Assembly (NCBI GenBank): GCA_900539695.1
Contig: UQDG01000014.1
Span: 8,476 to 72,475, forward strand
From: an uncultured Oscillospiraceae bacterium
Lineage (GTDB): Bacteria; Bacillota; Clostridia; Oscillospirales; Ruminococcaceae
Reading direction: 5' to 3'
Length of the DNA stretch: 64,000 bases
Positions 15,926 to 24,817 of the stretch are shown piece by piece. The first letter of the stretch is position 1. Every line of letters begins with the position of its first letter. A model generated the notes under the pieces. That model was given only the letters and a program-made list of their open reading frames with translations. It was not told the DNA's origin and searched no databases. The translations under genes and the position numbers were made by a program.

Positions 15926-17698
15926 TTAAAATTGCACTTGGGTGGGGGCGTGATTCTGCCACAAGGTATACCCGGCCGGGCAGGCGATGCCAGAGGGGGT
16001 GAGGTTTGTGGTATCCAGTGGTACATCGTCAGATACCAGCAGCCAATCAGCTTCGGCCAGATCGGTGTAGGCATGGCCGGGGTACTCCGGCGCGGGGGCT
16101 TCGGTGGTCAGGTCCAGCACACCGTCATCCAGCAGACCGGTCTGCACCAGGGTCTCATATTCCGCGATATAAAAATCGCGGTCGACGTAAGTTTCAATGA
16201 GTTGGCTGTTCCGCTGGCGGATGCCGTAGGGGATAAACAGCACCGTACCGTCCAGCTCGTGCAGGCTGTCGTTCAGGTCGCTGGCTGCCTGCATCGTTTC
16301 GGCATCGATGCCGTAGGTCCAGCGGTTGATGCGCCACTCGCCTGCGTAGCACAACACACAGAGGGCCAGCACCGCGCCAGCCATGGCCCGCCGGGCTTTG
16401 CGGCGCAGCAGCAGCGCGCCGATGACGGCCGCACCAACCACAATGATGCACCGCCAGACCAGCAGCCAGCCGTTGAGACCCAGCACCGGCAGACGGTCGA
16501 GGCGGTCGGCCACAAAGTCAAACCACTGCAGCAGGGTGTTGTCTCCCGCGCCCGCGCCGATGGCCCGGCAGAAGGCGATGAAGCCGACGCCCCACACAGC
16601 GGTCAGCACGGCCAGCACCCTGCGGCGGGCGGCGGAGAGCTGCTCGTCCAGCGTGTTCAGCGTGACCAGCAGCAGCGGCATAAACAGCGGCTCCAGATAC
16701 CGCATGTGCTGCCGGGGCGAGGGGGAGTGCAGGTCCTCCCGCACGGTGATGGACCAGGCGATGACCCCCACACCGATGAAGAGCGACAGTAGCAGAAACA
16801 GCGGCAGCTGGGTGCGCACCGGGTCGCTGCCCTTGGCCGGGCGGCGCAGCCCTGCGGCGGGCAGCAGCACCGGAAACACGCCAAAGGCCAGTACGGTGAA
16901 CAGCACATCGCAGACGATGGCAAAGGGTAGAAAGCCCCACTGTTCGGCGGTCAGCCAGCCGGTCTGGTTGTAGGAGTTGCCCAGCCCCCGGAACAGGGTG
17001 AGCTTGGCCAGCACAAAGCAACCGGCAAAGCTGCCGAACAGCGCCGCGTTGCAGGCAAGCTCGCTGCGCCAGGTGCTGCGAGCTTGCCAGAGGGCCCAGG
17101 CCCGCACCAGCACCCAGGCGATGAGATAGTAGAGGGCGACTTCTTTATTTAGATAGAGCAGATAGCACCACACGCCCGCCGCCGCGCACCAGCCCACCCG
17201 AGCCTTGGGCGCGGCCTGCATGGCCCGCAGCATAAAGAAAATTTGCCACAGGGACAGCGGCAGAAAGACCGTCTCGCTCATGAACGTGACCGCCGCCGAC
17301 ATGGTGGGCAGCAGCGCCACCACGCCCACGAGGAACACCGTGCGGCGGCGGTTCTGCCCTGTGGCGCGGCAGAGCGCGTAGGCCGGGAACACCGCGCTGG
17401 ACGCATACACCGCGTTCAGCCAGCCGATGGCTGTAATTTGTGCGGCGGTGGTTTTCAGCGCCAGAGCAGGCAGGATGAAAAGCGGGTACAAAATCTTCTG
17501 GTAGTCGCTGGGCATGTTGCGCACCCGCAGGCCGCGGCCCTGCCACAAGCTGCGGGCGACGTCCAGGTAGCGCAGCTCGTCACTATAGACGGCCAGCTCC
17601 CGCGGGTAGCTGCTGAGCGCGCCGTACACCACGGCGCACACCACAAACACCCCTGCGACCCAGACCCAGGGAGAGATCTTTTTATGTGTAGATGGCAT
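15926..17698 (-). CDS. Polytopic membrane protein, GT-C glycosyltransferase-like
   Basis: A 590-residue membrane protein with about 11-12 hydrophobic segments in the first 450 residues and a soluble C-terminal tail of about 130. The first outside loop carries YSDELRYLDVARSLWQGRG, an acidic motif in the place where GT-C enzymes (ArnT/PMT type) hold the catalytic Asp/Glu. GT-C proteins transfer sugars from polyprenyl-phosphate donors to lipids or proteins on the outer face of the membrane. No family name can be given with certainty. GGAGG precedes the ATG and a strong promoter lies 42 bp upstream. It is transcribed alone. Confidence 0.7.
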   Translation of the reverse strand: MPSTHKKISPWVWVAGVFVVCAVVYGALSSYPRELAVYSDELRYLDVARSLWQGRGLRVRNMPSDYQKILYPLFILPALALKTTAAQITAIGWLNAVYASSAVFPAYALCRATGQNRRRTVFLVGVVALLPTMSAAVTFMSETVFLPLSLWQIFFMLRAMQAAPKARVGWCAAAGVWCYLLYLNKEVALYYLIAWVLVRAWALWQARSTWRSELACNAALFGSFAGCFVLAKLTLFRGLGNSYNQTGWLTAEQWGFLPFAIVCDVLFTVLAFGVFPVLLPAAGLRRPAKGSDPVRTQLPLFLLLSLFIGVGVIAWSITVREDLHSPSPRQHMRYLEPLFMPLLLVTLNTLDEQLSAARRRVLAVLTAVWGVGFIAFCRAIGAGAGDNTLLQWFDFVADRLDRLPVLGLNGWLLVWRCIIVVGAAVIGALLLRRKARRAMAGAVLALCVLCYAGEWRINRWTYGIDAETMQAASDLNDSLHELDGTVLFIPYGIRQRNSQLIETYVDRDFYIAEYETLVQTGLLDDGVLDLTTEAPAPEYPGHAYTDLAEADWLLVSDDVPLDTTNLTPSGIACPAGYTLWQNHAPTQVQF

Positions 17699-17739
17699 GG
17701 GGACCTCCGAAAATTCAGCTTTCCTTTATTATAAAGCAT

Positions 17740-17768
17740 ATTATAAAGCATTCAACCGCCCCTGTAAA
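17740..17768 (-). promoter_or_regulatory. Promoter of the GT-C-like gene
   Basis: Minus strand: TTTACA, 17-bp spacer, TATAAT. A second TATAAT lies closer to the gene in the sequence TTATAATATGCTTTATAAT. Confidence 0.7.
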
Positions 17769-17810
17769 CAAAAAACAGGCACAGCCCATTGGCCATGCCC
17801 GGTATAGAAC

Positions 17811-19163
17811 TTATTCTTTGTCCTTCAACTCACCCCGGCAGCGGTACAGCGCGCCCAGGATGAACACGAAGCAGATCACCCAGGTGACCGGCTCACAGAA
17901 GCAGACCGCCGTGTAGCCCACCGCGGGCACGATCCACACGCCGAAGATGACCTTGCCGATGAGTTCCAGTCCGCTGGCCAGCAGCGGCTCGATGGTGTGC
18001 TGGATGCCCTGCAGCATGTTCCGCACGATGACCAGCACCGCCATGGGCGGGATGACCGGGGCGCTGATCTTCAAGTACAGCACCGCGTTGGAGATGATGA
18101 CCTCGTCGTTGGTGCCGGTGATGGCCCGCACCGCCGGATCGCTGAGGAAGAACACGAACAACATCACGAACACCCACCACACAAAGTAGATGCCCAGCGC
18201 CGTGGTCACGCCTTTCATGATGCGGCTGCGGTGTCCCGCACCCAGGTTCTGGCTACTGTAGGTGGCCACTGCGATGCCCAGCGCACCGCCGGGGATAAAG
18301 AACAGTTCCGCAAAGCGGCGGGCGGCGACCTGAGCCGCGATGTAGGTGCTGCCCAGCGCATTGATACTGCTTTGCAGTACCACACTGCCGATGTTGTAGA
18401 TGGCGCTCATCAGGCCCATGCTCAGGCCCGCCCAGAACATATTGGCGGCAAATTTTTTGCCGTTGGCAAAGGCGTTGCGGGTAAAATGCAGGGCCGGGTA
18501 GTTGCGGATGATGTACCACCCGCACAGCACCGCACTGATGCCCTGGGCTACCACGGTGGCGGCCGCCGCGCCGCCCACGCCCAGCTGCAGCGGGCCCATA
18601 AAGGCGATGTCCAGCCCGATGTTGAGCACCGTGCTGAACAGCAAAAAGTACAGCGGCGTCAGGCTGTTGCCAATGGCCCGCAGCAGGGCGGCTTCCATAT
18701 TATAAGCCATCGTCAGCGGGATGCCCAGCAGAATCAGCGTCAGGTAGGCAAGAGCCCCATCTATCGACGCTTCCGGCACCTGCAGCAGCACCAACAGCGG
18801 ACGGCGCACACCAACGAAAACCACCGTCAGCACAGCAGCCGTAGCCCCGGCCAGCGCCAGCATCCAGGCCGTGGCGCGGCGCACGCCCTTTTCATCACCT
18901 GCGCCAAACAGGCGGCTGACCGTCAGCGCCAGACCGTTATTCATGCCGAAGGCGAAGTTCATGATAAGGCCGTACAGGGCAGCCGTAGCCCCGATTTCCG
19001 CCAGGGCAGCGTCCCCCAGGATATGCCCGGCCAAAGCGGTATCCGTCAGATTATAGAACTGCTGCAGCAGGTTGCTTAAAAACAGCGGTGCCGAAAAATT
19101 CAGCAGCAGCCGTACCGGGTCGCCCCGGGTCATATCGGTAACGCGGCTTTGCGCGGTAGCCAT
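17811..19163 (-). CDS. MATE family efflux transporter
   Basis: A 450-residue, 12-segment transporter. The start MTRGDPVRLLLNFSAPLFLSN and QFYNLTDTALAGHILG are characteristic of the DinF-like/MepA-like MATE group. It belongs to a different branch from the MATE protein at 9061-10404; the two are only distantly similar. MATE pumps use Na+ or H+ gradients to expel cationic compounds. AAGGAG precedes the ATG. The gene is divergent from the LacI regulator gene with a 381-bp gap, so regulation by that protein is possible but not shown. Confidence 0.93.
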   Translation of the reverse strand: MATAQSRVTDMTRGDPVRLLLNFSAPLFLSNLLQQFYNLTDTALAGHILGDAALAEIGATAALYGLIMNFAFGMNNGLALTVSRLFGAGDEKGVRRATAWMLALAGATAAVLTVVFVGVRRPLLVLLQVPEASIDGALAYLTLILLGIPLTMAYNMEAALLRAIGNSLTPLYFLLFSTVLNIGLDIAFMGPLQLGVGGAAAATVVAQGISAVLCGWYIIRNYPALHFTRNAFANGKKFAANMFWAGLSMGLMSAIYNIGSVVLQSSINALGSTYIAAQVAARRFAELFFIPGGALGIAVATYSSQNLGAGHRSRIMKGVTTALGIYFVWWVFVMLFVFFLSDPAVRAITGTNDEVIISNAVLYLKISAPVIPPMAVLVIVRNMLQGIQHTIEPLLASGLELIGKVIFGVWIVPAVGYTAVCFCEPVTWVICFVFILGALYRCRGELKDKE

Positions 19164-19211
19164 AATGCGTACATCTCCTTATACAAAAAGGGCAAAATCA
19201 AAGACCAGTTT

Positions 19212-19240
19212 ATTGTATCACGCCGCCACAGCCCATACAA
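19212..19240 (-). promoter_or_regulatory. Promoter of the second MATE gene
   Basis: Minus strand: TTGTAT, 17-bp spacer, TACAAT, about 48 bp before the start codon. Confidence 0.6.
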
Positions 19241-19326
19241 GAGAAAAAAGCGCCCGGTTTAGACAAATATCCCGCCAAAATGTTTTTTACCCTCTCTTGT
19301 TCCCAAATTTAACGATTCAAGAAAAT

Positions 19327-19340
19327 TGTAATCGCTTGCG
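19327..19340. promoter_or_regulatory. Possible cre-like catabolite site
   Basis: TGTAATCGCTTGCG matches the CcpA cre pattern (TGTAARCGYTWNCA) at most positions; the final base and one inner base differ. It lies in the divergent gap before the LacI gene. The match is modest. Confidence 0.3.
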
Positions 19341-19465
19341 GGCAATTGTGCAGAAAAGACACAAGCCGGGCCGAAATTTTGTGTATTTGTGTAGGAAATA
19401 ACAGATGCCGTAAATTCTCGTCATTTTGTTAGAAAACCCTGTTATTATCTTGTAAAATCCGAGAA

Positions 19466-19494
19466 TTGCATCGGTTTTGGGGGTGTGCTATGAT
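19466..19494 (+). promoter_or_regulatory. Promoter of the LacI gene
   Basis: TTGCAT, 17-bp spacer, TATGAT, about 50 bp upstream of the TTG start. Confidence 0.65.
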
Positions 19495-19506
19495 GAATAT
19501 GTTGAA

Positions 19507-19523
19507 AGCACTTACAAAGTGTT
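19507..19523. promoter_or_regulatory. Palindrome in the LacI leader, possible autoregulatory operator
   Basis: CACTT-ACA-AAGTG inside AGCACTTACAAAGTGTT. It lies just after the predicted transcription start, where a LacI-family dimer could bind and repress its own gene. Unlike most LacI sites the centre lacks CG. Confidence 0.45.
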
Positions 19524-19544
19524 GCATCCCACAGGAGGTATTTC

Positions 19545-20537
19545 TTGACTATTTATGATATAGCCCGGGAAGCCGGGGTCTCGATTGCCACGGTCTCCCG
19601 GGTGATGAACGGCGGCAAGGTGGGCAAAGCCACCCGCATCAAGGTGCAGGCTGTGCTGGACAGCTGCGATTACCAGCCCAGCCAGGTAGCGAAAGGCCTG
19701 GCCACCCGGCAAAGCCGCTGCGTAGCCGTTATGACGGTGGACATCCGTGATGTACACCACGCCGCCATCGCCTATGAGATCGAGCGCACGATGGCCACCG
19801 CCGGGTACAGCACCATCCTGTGCAACCTGGGCGGCACCCCCGCCCGCACCGGCGAGTATCTGCGTACGCTGAACGCCCAGCAGATCATTGGCGTATTCTT
19901 CGTCGGTTCCATATTCGTGACACCACAGTGCCGCGAGTACATTGCCAAATATGTTCCCAATATTCCGATTTTGTTTGCCAACGCGGTTCTGCCGCTGCCC
20001 AACGCCTACGGTGTCCTTTCCGATGAGGAAGACGGCACCTACCACGCCGTCAAGCGGCTGGCCCAGGCCGGGCGGCGCAACATTGCCTTTGTCAATGATG
20101 ACGAGACCGAGAGTGAGGAGCACAAGCTGAACGGCTACCGCCGTGCCATCCGGGAATACGGTTTGACGGAGCGCTGCTACCGGGCCGAACGTTCCATCGA
20201 GGGTGGTCAGTTCGTGACCACACACATCCTGCAGCAGGACCCAAACACCGATGCTATCGTCTTTTCCGAGGATACCACCGCCGTGGGCTGCCTGCACGCG
20301 CTGCAGGTCACCGGCAAGCGCATCCCGGACGAAGTCGCCGTCATTGGCTGCAACAACAGCGTCTACTGCACCATCTGCTACCCGCAGCTGACCTCCATCG
20401 ACAACAGCCTGCACGAGACCGGCCGCATGGCCGCCAAGCAGATGATCCGCCTTTTAAACCACGAATCCGATGTGGAAAAGACCATCTGCCTGCCCTGCCG
20501 GTTGGTTCTGCGGGATACCACCCCGCCGATGCTGTAG
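19545..20537 (+). CDS. LacI family transcriptional regulator
   Basis: A 330-residue repressor. The N-terminus TIYDIAREAGVSIATVSRVMNG is the LacI helix-turn-helix and hinge entry; the rest is a periplasmic-binding-protein fold that senses a small ligand. The TTG at 19545 is the start: AGGAGG lies 6 bp upstream and the protein then begins exactly where family members do. The next operon downstream encodes GlpA/GlpB-like flavoproteins, so a polyol or glycerol-type ligand is plausible, but the gene also faces a MATE pump. A hairpin terminator separates it from the flavoprotein operon, which has its own promoter. Confidence 0.93.
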   Translation: MTIYDIAREAGVSIATVSRVMNGGKVGKATRIKVQAVLDSCDYQPSQVAKGLATRQSRCVAVMTVDIRDVHHAAIAYEIERTMATAGYSTILCNLGGTPARTGEYLRTLNAQQIIGVFFVGSIFVTPQCREYIAKYVPNIPILFANAVLPLPNAYGVLSDEEDGTYHAVKRLAQAGRRNIAFVNDDETESEEHKLNGYRRAIREYGLTERCYRAERSIEGGQFVTTHILQQDPNTDAIVFSEDTTAVGCLHALQVTGKRIPDEVAVIGCNNSVYCTICYPQLTSIDNSLHETGRMAAKQMIRLLNHESDVEKTICLPCRLVLRDTTPPML

Positions 20538-20580
20538 GCCGTAGGCGAAGCAGACATTTTCTTTATTACTTCAAAGCCGC

Positions 20581-20614
20581 AAGGCAGCGCCTGATCTACC
20601 AGGTGCTGCTTTGT
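20581..20614 (+). terminator. Terminator after the LacI gene
   Basis: AAGGCAGCGCCTG and CAGGTGCTGCTTT form a hairpin with a 6-base loop and one mismatch, followed by GTGTGGTT. The U-tract is poor, so termination may be partial. Confidence 0.5.
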
Positions 20615-20661
20615 GTGGTTTATGGGGTATTCTTTGTACAAAAACAACAAAAAACAGGCTA

Positions 20662-20690
20662 TTGACGGCAAAACTTCTGCACGCTATACT
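20662..20690 (+). promoter_or_regulatory. Promoter of the GlpA-like operon
   Basis: TTGACG, 17-bp spacer, TATACT, about 50 bp before the start codon of the first gene. Confidence 0.75.
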
Positions 20691-20741
20691 GGTATTATAG
20701 GTGATTTTCCGGATGGATTTCGCCAGAAGGAGAGAATAAGT

Positions 20742-22175
20742 ATGTTGGACGTTCTGATCATTGGTGCAGGCGTTTCCGGCTGTGCCGCAGCGCGGGAATT
20801 ATCGCGCTGTAAAGCAGATATTCTGGTGCTGGATAAGGAGGAGGACGTCTGCTGCGGTACCTCCAAGGCCAACAGCGCCATTGTCCATGCAGGCTACGAT
20901 GCCACCCACGGCAGCCTGATGGCCAAATTGAATGTGGAGGGCAGCCGCCGTATGCCTGCCCTTGCCAAAGAATTGGATTTTGCCTACGACCAGTGCGGCA
21001 GCCTGGTGGTGTGTTTGAGCGAGCAGGACCGCCCGAATCTGGTAAAGCTGTACGAAAACGGCGTGGCCAACGGCGTAGAGGGCCTGCGCATTATCGAACG
21101 CGACGAGCTGGTCAAGATGGAGCCGAACGTTTCCGATAACGCGGTGGCTGCCCTGTGGGCACCCACCGGCGGCATCGTCTGCCCCTTTGGCCTGACCTAT
21201 GCTTTTGCCGAGAACGCCGCAAAAAATGGCGTAAAGTTCCAGTTTGATACCATCGTCACCGGCTTTGCCCCCATCGAGGGCGGCTGGCGCGTGGAGACCG
21301 ACAAGGGCAGCTTTGAGACGCGCCTGGTGGTGAACGCCGCCGGTGTACATGCGGACGAGCTGCACAACGCCGTGGATGCCGCCCACCCGATGCAAATCAT
21401 TGCCCGGCGCGGCGATTACTTCCTGCTGGACCACGCGGCGGCAGGGCATGTGCACCACACCATCTTCCAACTGCCGGGCAAGTACGGTAAGGGCGTGCTG
21501 GTCACCCCCACCGTGCATGGCAACCTGCTGGTCGGCCCCACGGCCATTGATGTGGATGACAAAGAGGCCACTGCCACTACGGCGGCAGGCCTGAACGAAG
21601 TGCGGGAAAAGTCCGGCCTGGCGGTGAAGGACCTGCCCATGCGCCAGACTATCACCAGCTTTGCAGGCCTGCGCGCCCACGAGCCGCGGCACGATTTCTT
21701 CATTGGCGAGATTGCCCCCGGCTTTGTGGATTGCGCTGCCATCGAGTCCCCCGGCCTGTCCAGCGCCCCCGCCGTGGGCGCCATGGTGGCCGACATCGTG
21801 AAAAACAGCCTGCATCTGGAGGACGATCCGACGTTTGACCCAACCCGCAAGGGTATCCTGGACCCCAAGGCGCTGCCTTTTGAAGAACGCGCCGCCCTTA
21901 TCAAAGAGAACCCCGCCTACGGGCAGATTATCTGCCGCTGTGAGAGCGTGACCGAGGGCGAAATTATTGATGCCATCCACCGCGTGCCCGGCGCCCGCAG
22001 TCTGGACGGCGTAAAGCGCCGCACCCGTGCCGGTATGGGCCGCTGTCAGGCGGGCTTCTGCAGCCCCCGCGTGATGGAAATTCTGGCCCGCGAACTGGGC
22101 GTGCCCCAGAGTGAAATTACCAAGGCCGGCGGCAAATCTAAAATCATCGTCGGCACCAACAAGGATACGTTTTAA
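20742..22175 (+). CDS. GlpA-like FAD-dependent dehydrogenase with BFD [2Fe-2S] domain
   Basis: A 477-residue flavoprotein. Residues about 1-360 are a DAO-type FAD domain starting DVLIIGAGVSGCAAARELS. The C-terminal part has a BFD-type [2Fe-2S] cluster: CRCESVTEGEII, then GMGRCQAGFC. The same order occurs in the GlpA subunit of anaerobic glycerol-3-phosphate dehydrogenase. Here it is followed by a GlpB-like flavoprotein and a DUF1667 protein, a trio common in Clostridia and probably oxidising glycerol-3-phosphate or a related hydroxyacid. The ATG at 20742 has AAGGAG 9 bp upstream; the longer open frame upstream lacks a site. L-2-hydroxyglutarate oxidase-type activity is an alternative reading. 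Confidence 0.85.
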   Translation: MLDVLIIGAGVSGCAAARELSRCKADILVLDKEEDVCCGTSKANSAIVHAGYDATHGSLMAKLNVEGSRRMPALAKELDFAYDQCGSLVVCLSEQDRPNLVKLYENGVANGVEGLRIIERDELVKMEPNVSDNAVAALWAPTGGIVCPFGLTYAFAENAAKNGVKFQFDTIVTGFAPIEGGWRVETDKGSFETRLVVNAAGVHADELHNAVDAAHPMQIIARRGDYFLLDHAAAGHVHHTIFQLPGKYGKGVLVTPTVHGNLLVGPTAIDVDDKEATATTAAGLNEVREKSGLAVKDLPMRQTITSFAGLRAHEPRHDFFIGEIAPGFVDCAAIESPGLSSAPAVGAMVADIVKNSLHLEDDPTFDPTRKGILDPKALPFEERAALIKENPAYGQIICRCESVTEGEIIDAIHRVPGARSLDGVKRRTRAGMGRCQAGFCSPRVMEILARELGVPQSEITKAGGKSKIIVGTNKDTF

Positions 22176-22190
22176 AAGGAGGGGCTGGAT

Positions 22191-23447
22191 ATGAACAACA
22201 TAGATCTCGTCATCATCGGCGGCGGCCCCGCGGGGCTGGCGGCAGCCGTGGCTGCCCGCAAGGCCGGTGTAGAAAACCTGCTGATTTTAGAGCGCGACAG
22301 CGAACTGGGCGGTATTTTGAACCAGTGCATCCACAACGGCTTTGGCCTGCACACCTTTAAAGAGGAACTGACCGGTCCCGAGTATGCGGCCCGGTTCATC
22401 GCCCAGGCTGAGGAATTGCAGATTCCCTACAAGCTCAACACCATGGTGCTGGACCTGGCAGCGGACAAGACCGTGACTGCCATGAACAAAACGGACGGCC
22501 TGTTCCAGCTGCACCCGAAAGCCGTCATTCTGGCCATGGGCTGCCGGGAGCGCCCGCGCGGTGCGCTGAACATCCCCGGCTACCGCCCCGCCGGCATCTA
22601 CACCGCCGGTACAGCCCAGCGGCTGGTGAACATGGAGGGCTATCTCCCTGGCCGCAAGGTGGTCATCCTTGGCTCCGGTGATATCGGCCTGATCATGGCC
22701 CGCCGCATGACGCTGGAGGGTGCCCAGGTGCAGGTGGTGGCCGAACTGATGCCCTACTCCGGCGGCTTAAAGCGCAACATTGTGCAGTGTCTCGATGACT
22801 TCGGCATCCCGCTGAAGCTGAGCCACACCGTCGTGGACATCCAGGGTAAGGAGCGGGTCGAGGGCATCACGCTGGCCCGTGTAGAAAACGGCAAGCCCGT
22901 CCCCGGCACCGAGGAACACTACGATTGCGACACGCTGCTGCTCTCCTGCGGTCTGCTGCCTGAAAACGAGCTGAGCCGCGCCGCCGGTGTGGCGTTAAGC
23001 CCCATCACCAGCGGGCCGCTGGTCAACGAAAGCCTGGAGACCAGCATCCCCGGCGTGTTTGCCGCAGGCAATGTGCTGCATGTGCATGATCTGGTGGACT
23101 ATGTTTCCGAGGAAGCCGGCGCTGCCGGTGCCCAGGCCGCCGCTTATTTGCAAAATGGCGAGCAGGACGCCCCGGCCATCCCGGTACATTGCGAGAACGG
23201 CGTGCGCTACACCGTGCCCGCCACGGTGCGCCCGGCCTGCGCCGGCGAAACCGTGACCATCCGCTTCCGCGTGGGCGGTGTGTTCAAGAACAAAAAGATC
23301 GCCGTATATCTGGGCGATACCTGCATTTTCAGCCGCAAGCGGCCCGTGCTGGCCCCCGGCGAGATGGAGACCGTCCGCCTGAAAGGGGCCGACCTGCGCG
23401 CCCATCCTGACGCCTCGTGCCTGACTGTTACGCTGGAGGAGGCCTGA
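22191..23447 (+). CDS. NAD(P)/FAD-dependent oxidoreductase, second subunit of the GlpA-like complex
   Basis: A 418-residue two-dinucleotide-binding flavoprotein. The FAD motif is IIGGGPAGLAAAVAARKAG and the second nucleotide motif VVILGSGDIGLIMARR; the ATG motif region reads FAAGNVLHVHDLVDYV. The last 100 residues form a small extra domain. It starts 15 bp after the GlpA-like gene behind AAAGGAGG and is followed 2 bp later by DUF1667. In this set it likely passes electrons from the GlpA-like subunit to NAD(P)+ or another carrier. This is inferred from gene order; the exact acceptor is unknown. Confidence 0.87.
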   Translation: MNNIDLVIIGGGPAGLAAAVAARKAGVENLLILERDSELGGILNQCIHNGFGLHTFKEELTGPEYAARFIAQAEELQIPYKLNTMVLDLAADKTVTAMNKTDGLFQLHPKAVILAMGCRERPRGALNIPGYRPAGIYTAGTAQRLVNMEGYLPGRKVVILGSGDIGLIMARRMTLEGAQVQVVAELMPYSGGLKRNIVQCLDDFGIPLKLSHTVVDIQGKERVEGITLARVENGKPVPGTEEHYDCDTLLLSCGLLPENELSRAAGVALSPITSGPLVNESLETSIPGVFAAGNVLHVHDLVDYVSEEAGAAGAQAAAYLQNGEQDAPAIPVHCENGVRYTVPATVRPACAGETVTIRFRVGGVFKNKKIAVYLGDTCIFSRKRPVLAPGEMETVRLKGADLRAHPDASCLTVTLEEA

Positions 23448-23449
23448 TT

Positions 23450-23821
23450 ATGGAAACGAAAAAAATCGAACTTACCTGCATCGGCTGCCCCATGGGCTGC
23501 CCGCTGATCGTTACGATGGAGGACGGCGCGGTCGCCTCCGTCACCGGCAACACCTGCCCCCGGGGTGATGCCTACGCCCGCAAGGAGGTCACGGCCCCCA
23601 CCCGCATCGTGACCAGCACCGTCCGCGTGACCGGCGGCACCCTGGCCATGGTCAGCTGCAAGACCCGCAGTGACATCCCCAAAGGCAAGATTTTTGATGT
23701 GGTCCGCGCACTGAAAGACGTGGAAGTCCCCGCCCCCATAACCATTGGCCAGGTTTTGGCCGAAAATGTGGCGGGCACAGGCGTGGACATCATCGCTACA
23801 AAAAATATTGCACACGCCTGA
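23450..23821 (+). CDS. DUF1667 iron-sulfur-type protein
   Basis: A 123-residue protein with the N-terminal motif CIGCPMGCPL and a further Cys in GNTCPRGDAYA, a pattern expected to bind an iron-sulfur cluster. The rest contains PTRIVTSTVRVTGG and KGKIFDVVRAL, typical of DUF1667. Members nearly always sit third in operons with the two flavoproteins found here, so it is probably the small electron-transfer subunit of that dehydrogenase, comparable in role to GlpC. The ATG at 23450 follows GGAGGAGG and lies 2 bp after the upstream stop, indicating coupled translation. Confidence 0.88.
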   Translation: METKKIELTCIGCPMGCPLIVTMEDGAVASVTGNTCPRGDAYARKEVTAPTRIVTSTVRVTGGTLAMVSCKTRSDIPKGKIFDVVRALKDVEVPAPITIGQVLAENVAGTGVDIIATKNIAHA

Positions 23822-23835
23822 TTTTGTGGTAGAAT
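23808..23835 (+). promoter_or_regulatory. Promoter of the thioredoxin-reductase-like gene
   Basis: TTGCAC, 16-bp spacer, TAGAAT, overlapping the end of the DUF1667 gene and about 45 bp before the next start. Confidence 0.5.
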
Positions 23836-23879
23836 AGGGAAAGTATAAGCGTATACAGAAAGTATAGAGGAGAACTGCC

Positions 23880-24746
23880 ATGAACGAAACCACCCGCGCT
23901 GATATTGCCATTATCGGTACTGGGCCTGCCGGCGTATCGGCGGCCATCACCGCCCGCGTGCGCGGCAAGCAGGTGCTGCTGTTTGGCAGCAAAGGGCTGA
24001 CGACCAAGATGACCAAGGCCCATACCATCCGCAACTACCCCGGTCTGCCGGACATTACCGGCACCGACCTGGCCGACAAACTCAAGCACCATCTGGACGT
24101 GATGGGCGTGGAGATCACCGAGAAGCAGGTCACGACCGTCTACGCCATGGGCAGCTACTTCGGCATCCAGACGCCGGATATTATGTATGAGGCCTCGTCA
24201 GTCATTCTGGCGGGCGGCGTCGTGATGGGCAAACCTTTCCCCGGTGAGGACGAGCTGCTGGGCCGCGGCGTAAGCTACTGCGCCACCTGCGACGCCCACT
24301 TTTACAAGGGCAAGGCAGTGGCCGTGCTGGGCTACAACGCCGAGAGCTGCCGCGAGGCCGACTTTTTGGCCGAGACCTGCGCCCGGGTATTGTATTTCCC
24401 GGTCGTACCCCACGAGGTCAATGTCGACCCCAACGTAACGGTGGTGCGGGAGAGGGTGCTATCCATCCCCGGCACGATGAGGGCCGAGGGCGTGCAGACC
24501 GACAAAGATCTGCACCCCGTGGACGGTGTGTTTGTGCTGCGGGATGCCGTAGCGCCGGACAAACTGGTGCCGGGCCTTGCCACCGACGGCCCCCATGTAG
24601 CCGTGGACGCCCAGATGCGCACCAACCTGCCGGGCTGCTTCGCCTGCGGCGATCTGGCAGGCAAGCCCTACCAGTATATCAAGGCTGCCGGGCAGGGCAA
24701 CATTGCCGCCCTGTCGGCGGTGGAATGGCTGGCCGAGCAGAAGTAA
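23880..24746 (+). CDS. Thioredoxin-reductase-like flavoprotein lacking a canonical NADPH site
   Basis: A 288-residue protein with the FAD motif IIGTGPAGVSAAITARVRG and the redox-active dithiol CATC in GVSYCATCDAHFYKG. The segment that normally reads GGGDSA is VLGYNAESCREA, and the usual HRRxxxR motif that grips the NADPH 2'-phosphate is absent; the equivalent region reads FPVVPHEVNVDPN. Flavin thioredoxin reductases without these motifs are known in Clostridia, where a ferredoxin-dependent form (FFTR) reduces thioredoxin. I infer the same may hold here. It has GAGGAG before the ATG, its own promoter, and a bidirectional terminator downstream. Confidence 0.85.
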   Translation: MNETTRADIAIIGTGPAGVSAAITARVRGKQVLLFGSKGLTTKMTKAHTIRNYPGLPDITGTDLADKLKHHLDVMGVEITEKQVTTVYAMGSYFGIQTPDIMYEASSVILAGGVVMGKPFPGEDELLGRGVSYCATCDAHFYKGKAVAVLGYNAESCREADFLAETCARVLYFPVVPHEVNVDPNVTVVRERVLSIPGTMRAEGVQTDKDLHPVDGVFVLRDAVAPDKLVPGLATDGPHVAVDAQMRTNLPGCFACGDLAGKPYQYIKAAGQGNIAALSAVEWLAEQK

Positions 24747-24762
24747 CCTTACAAAACAACGC

Positions 24763-24810
24763 AAAACGCCCCCAGTGGTCCGCGATGGGACCACCGGGGA
24801 CGTTTTGTTT
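24763..24810. terminator. Bidirectional terminator between convergent genes
   Basis: AAAACGCCCCCAGTGGTCC and GGACCACCGGGGACGTTTT form a long stem with a short loop. It has A-runs on one side and T-runs on the other, and lies between the TrxR-like gene and the glycerate kinase gene. Confidence 0.85.
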
Positions 24811-24817
24811 TGTGTGG

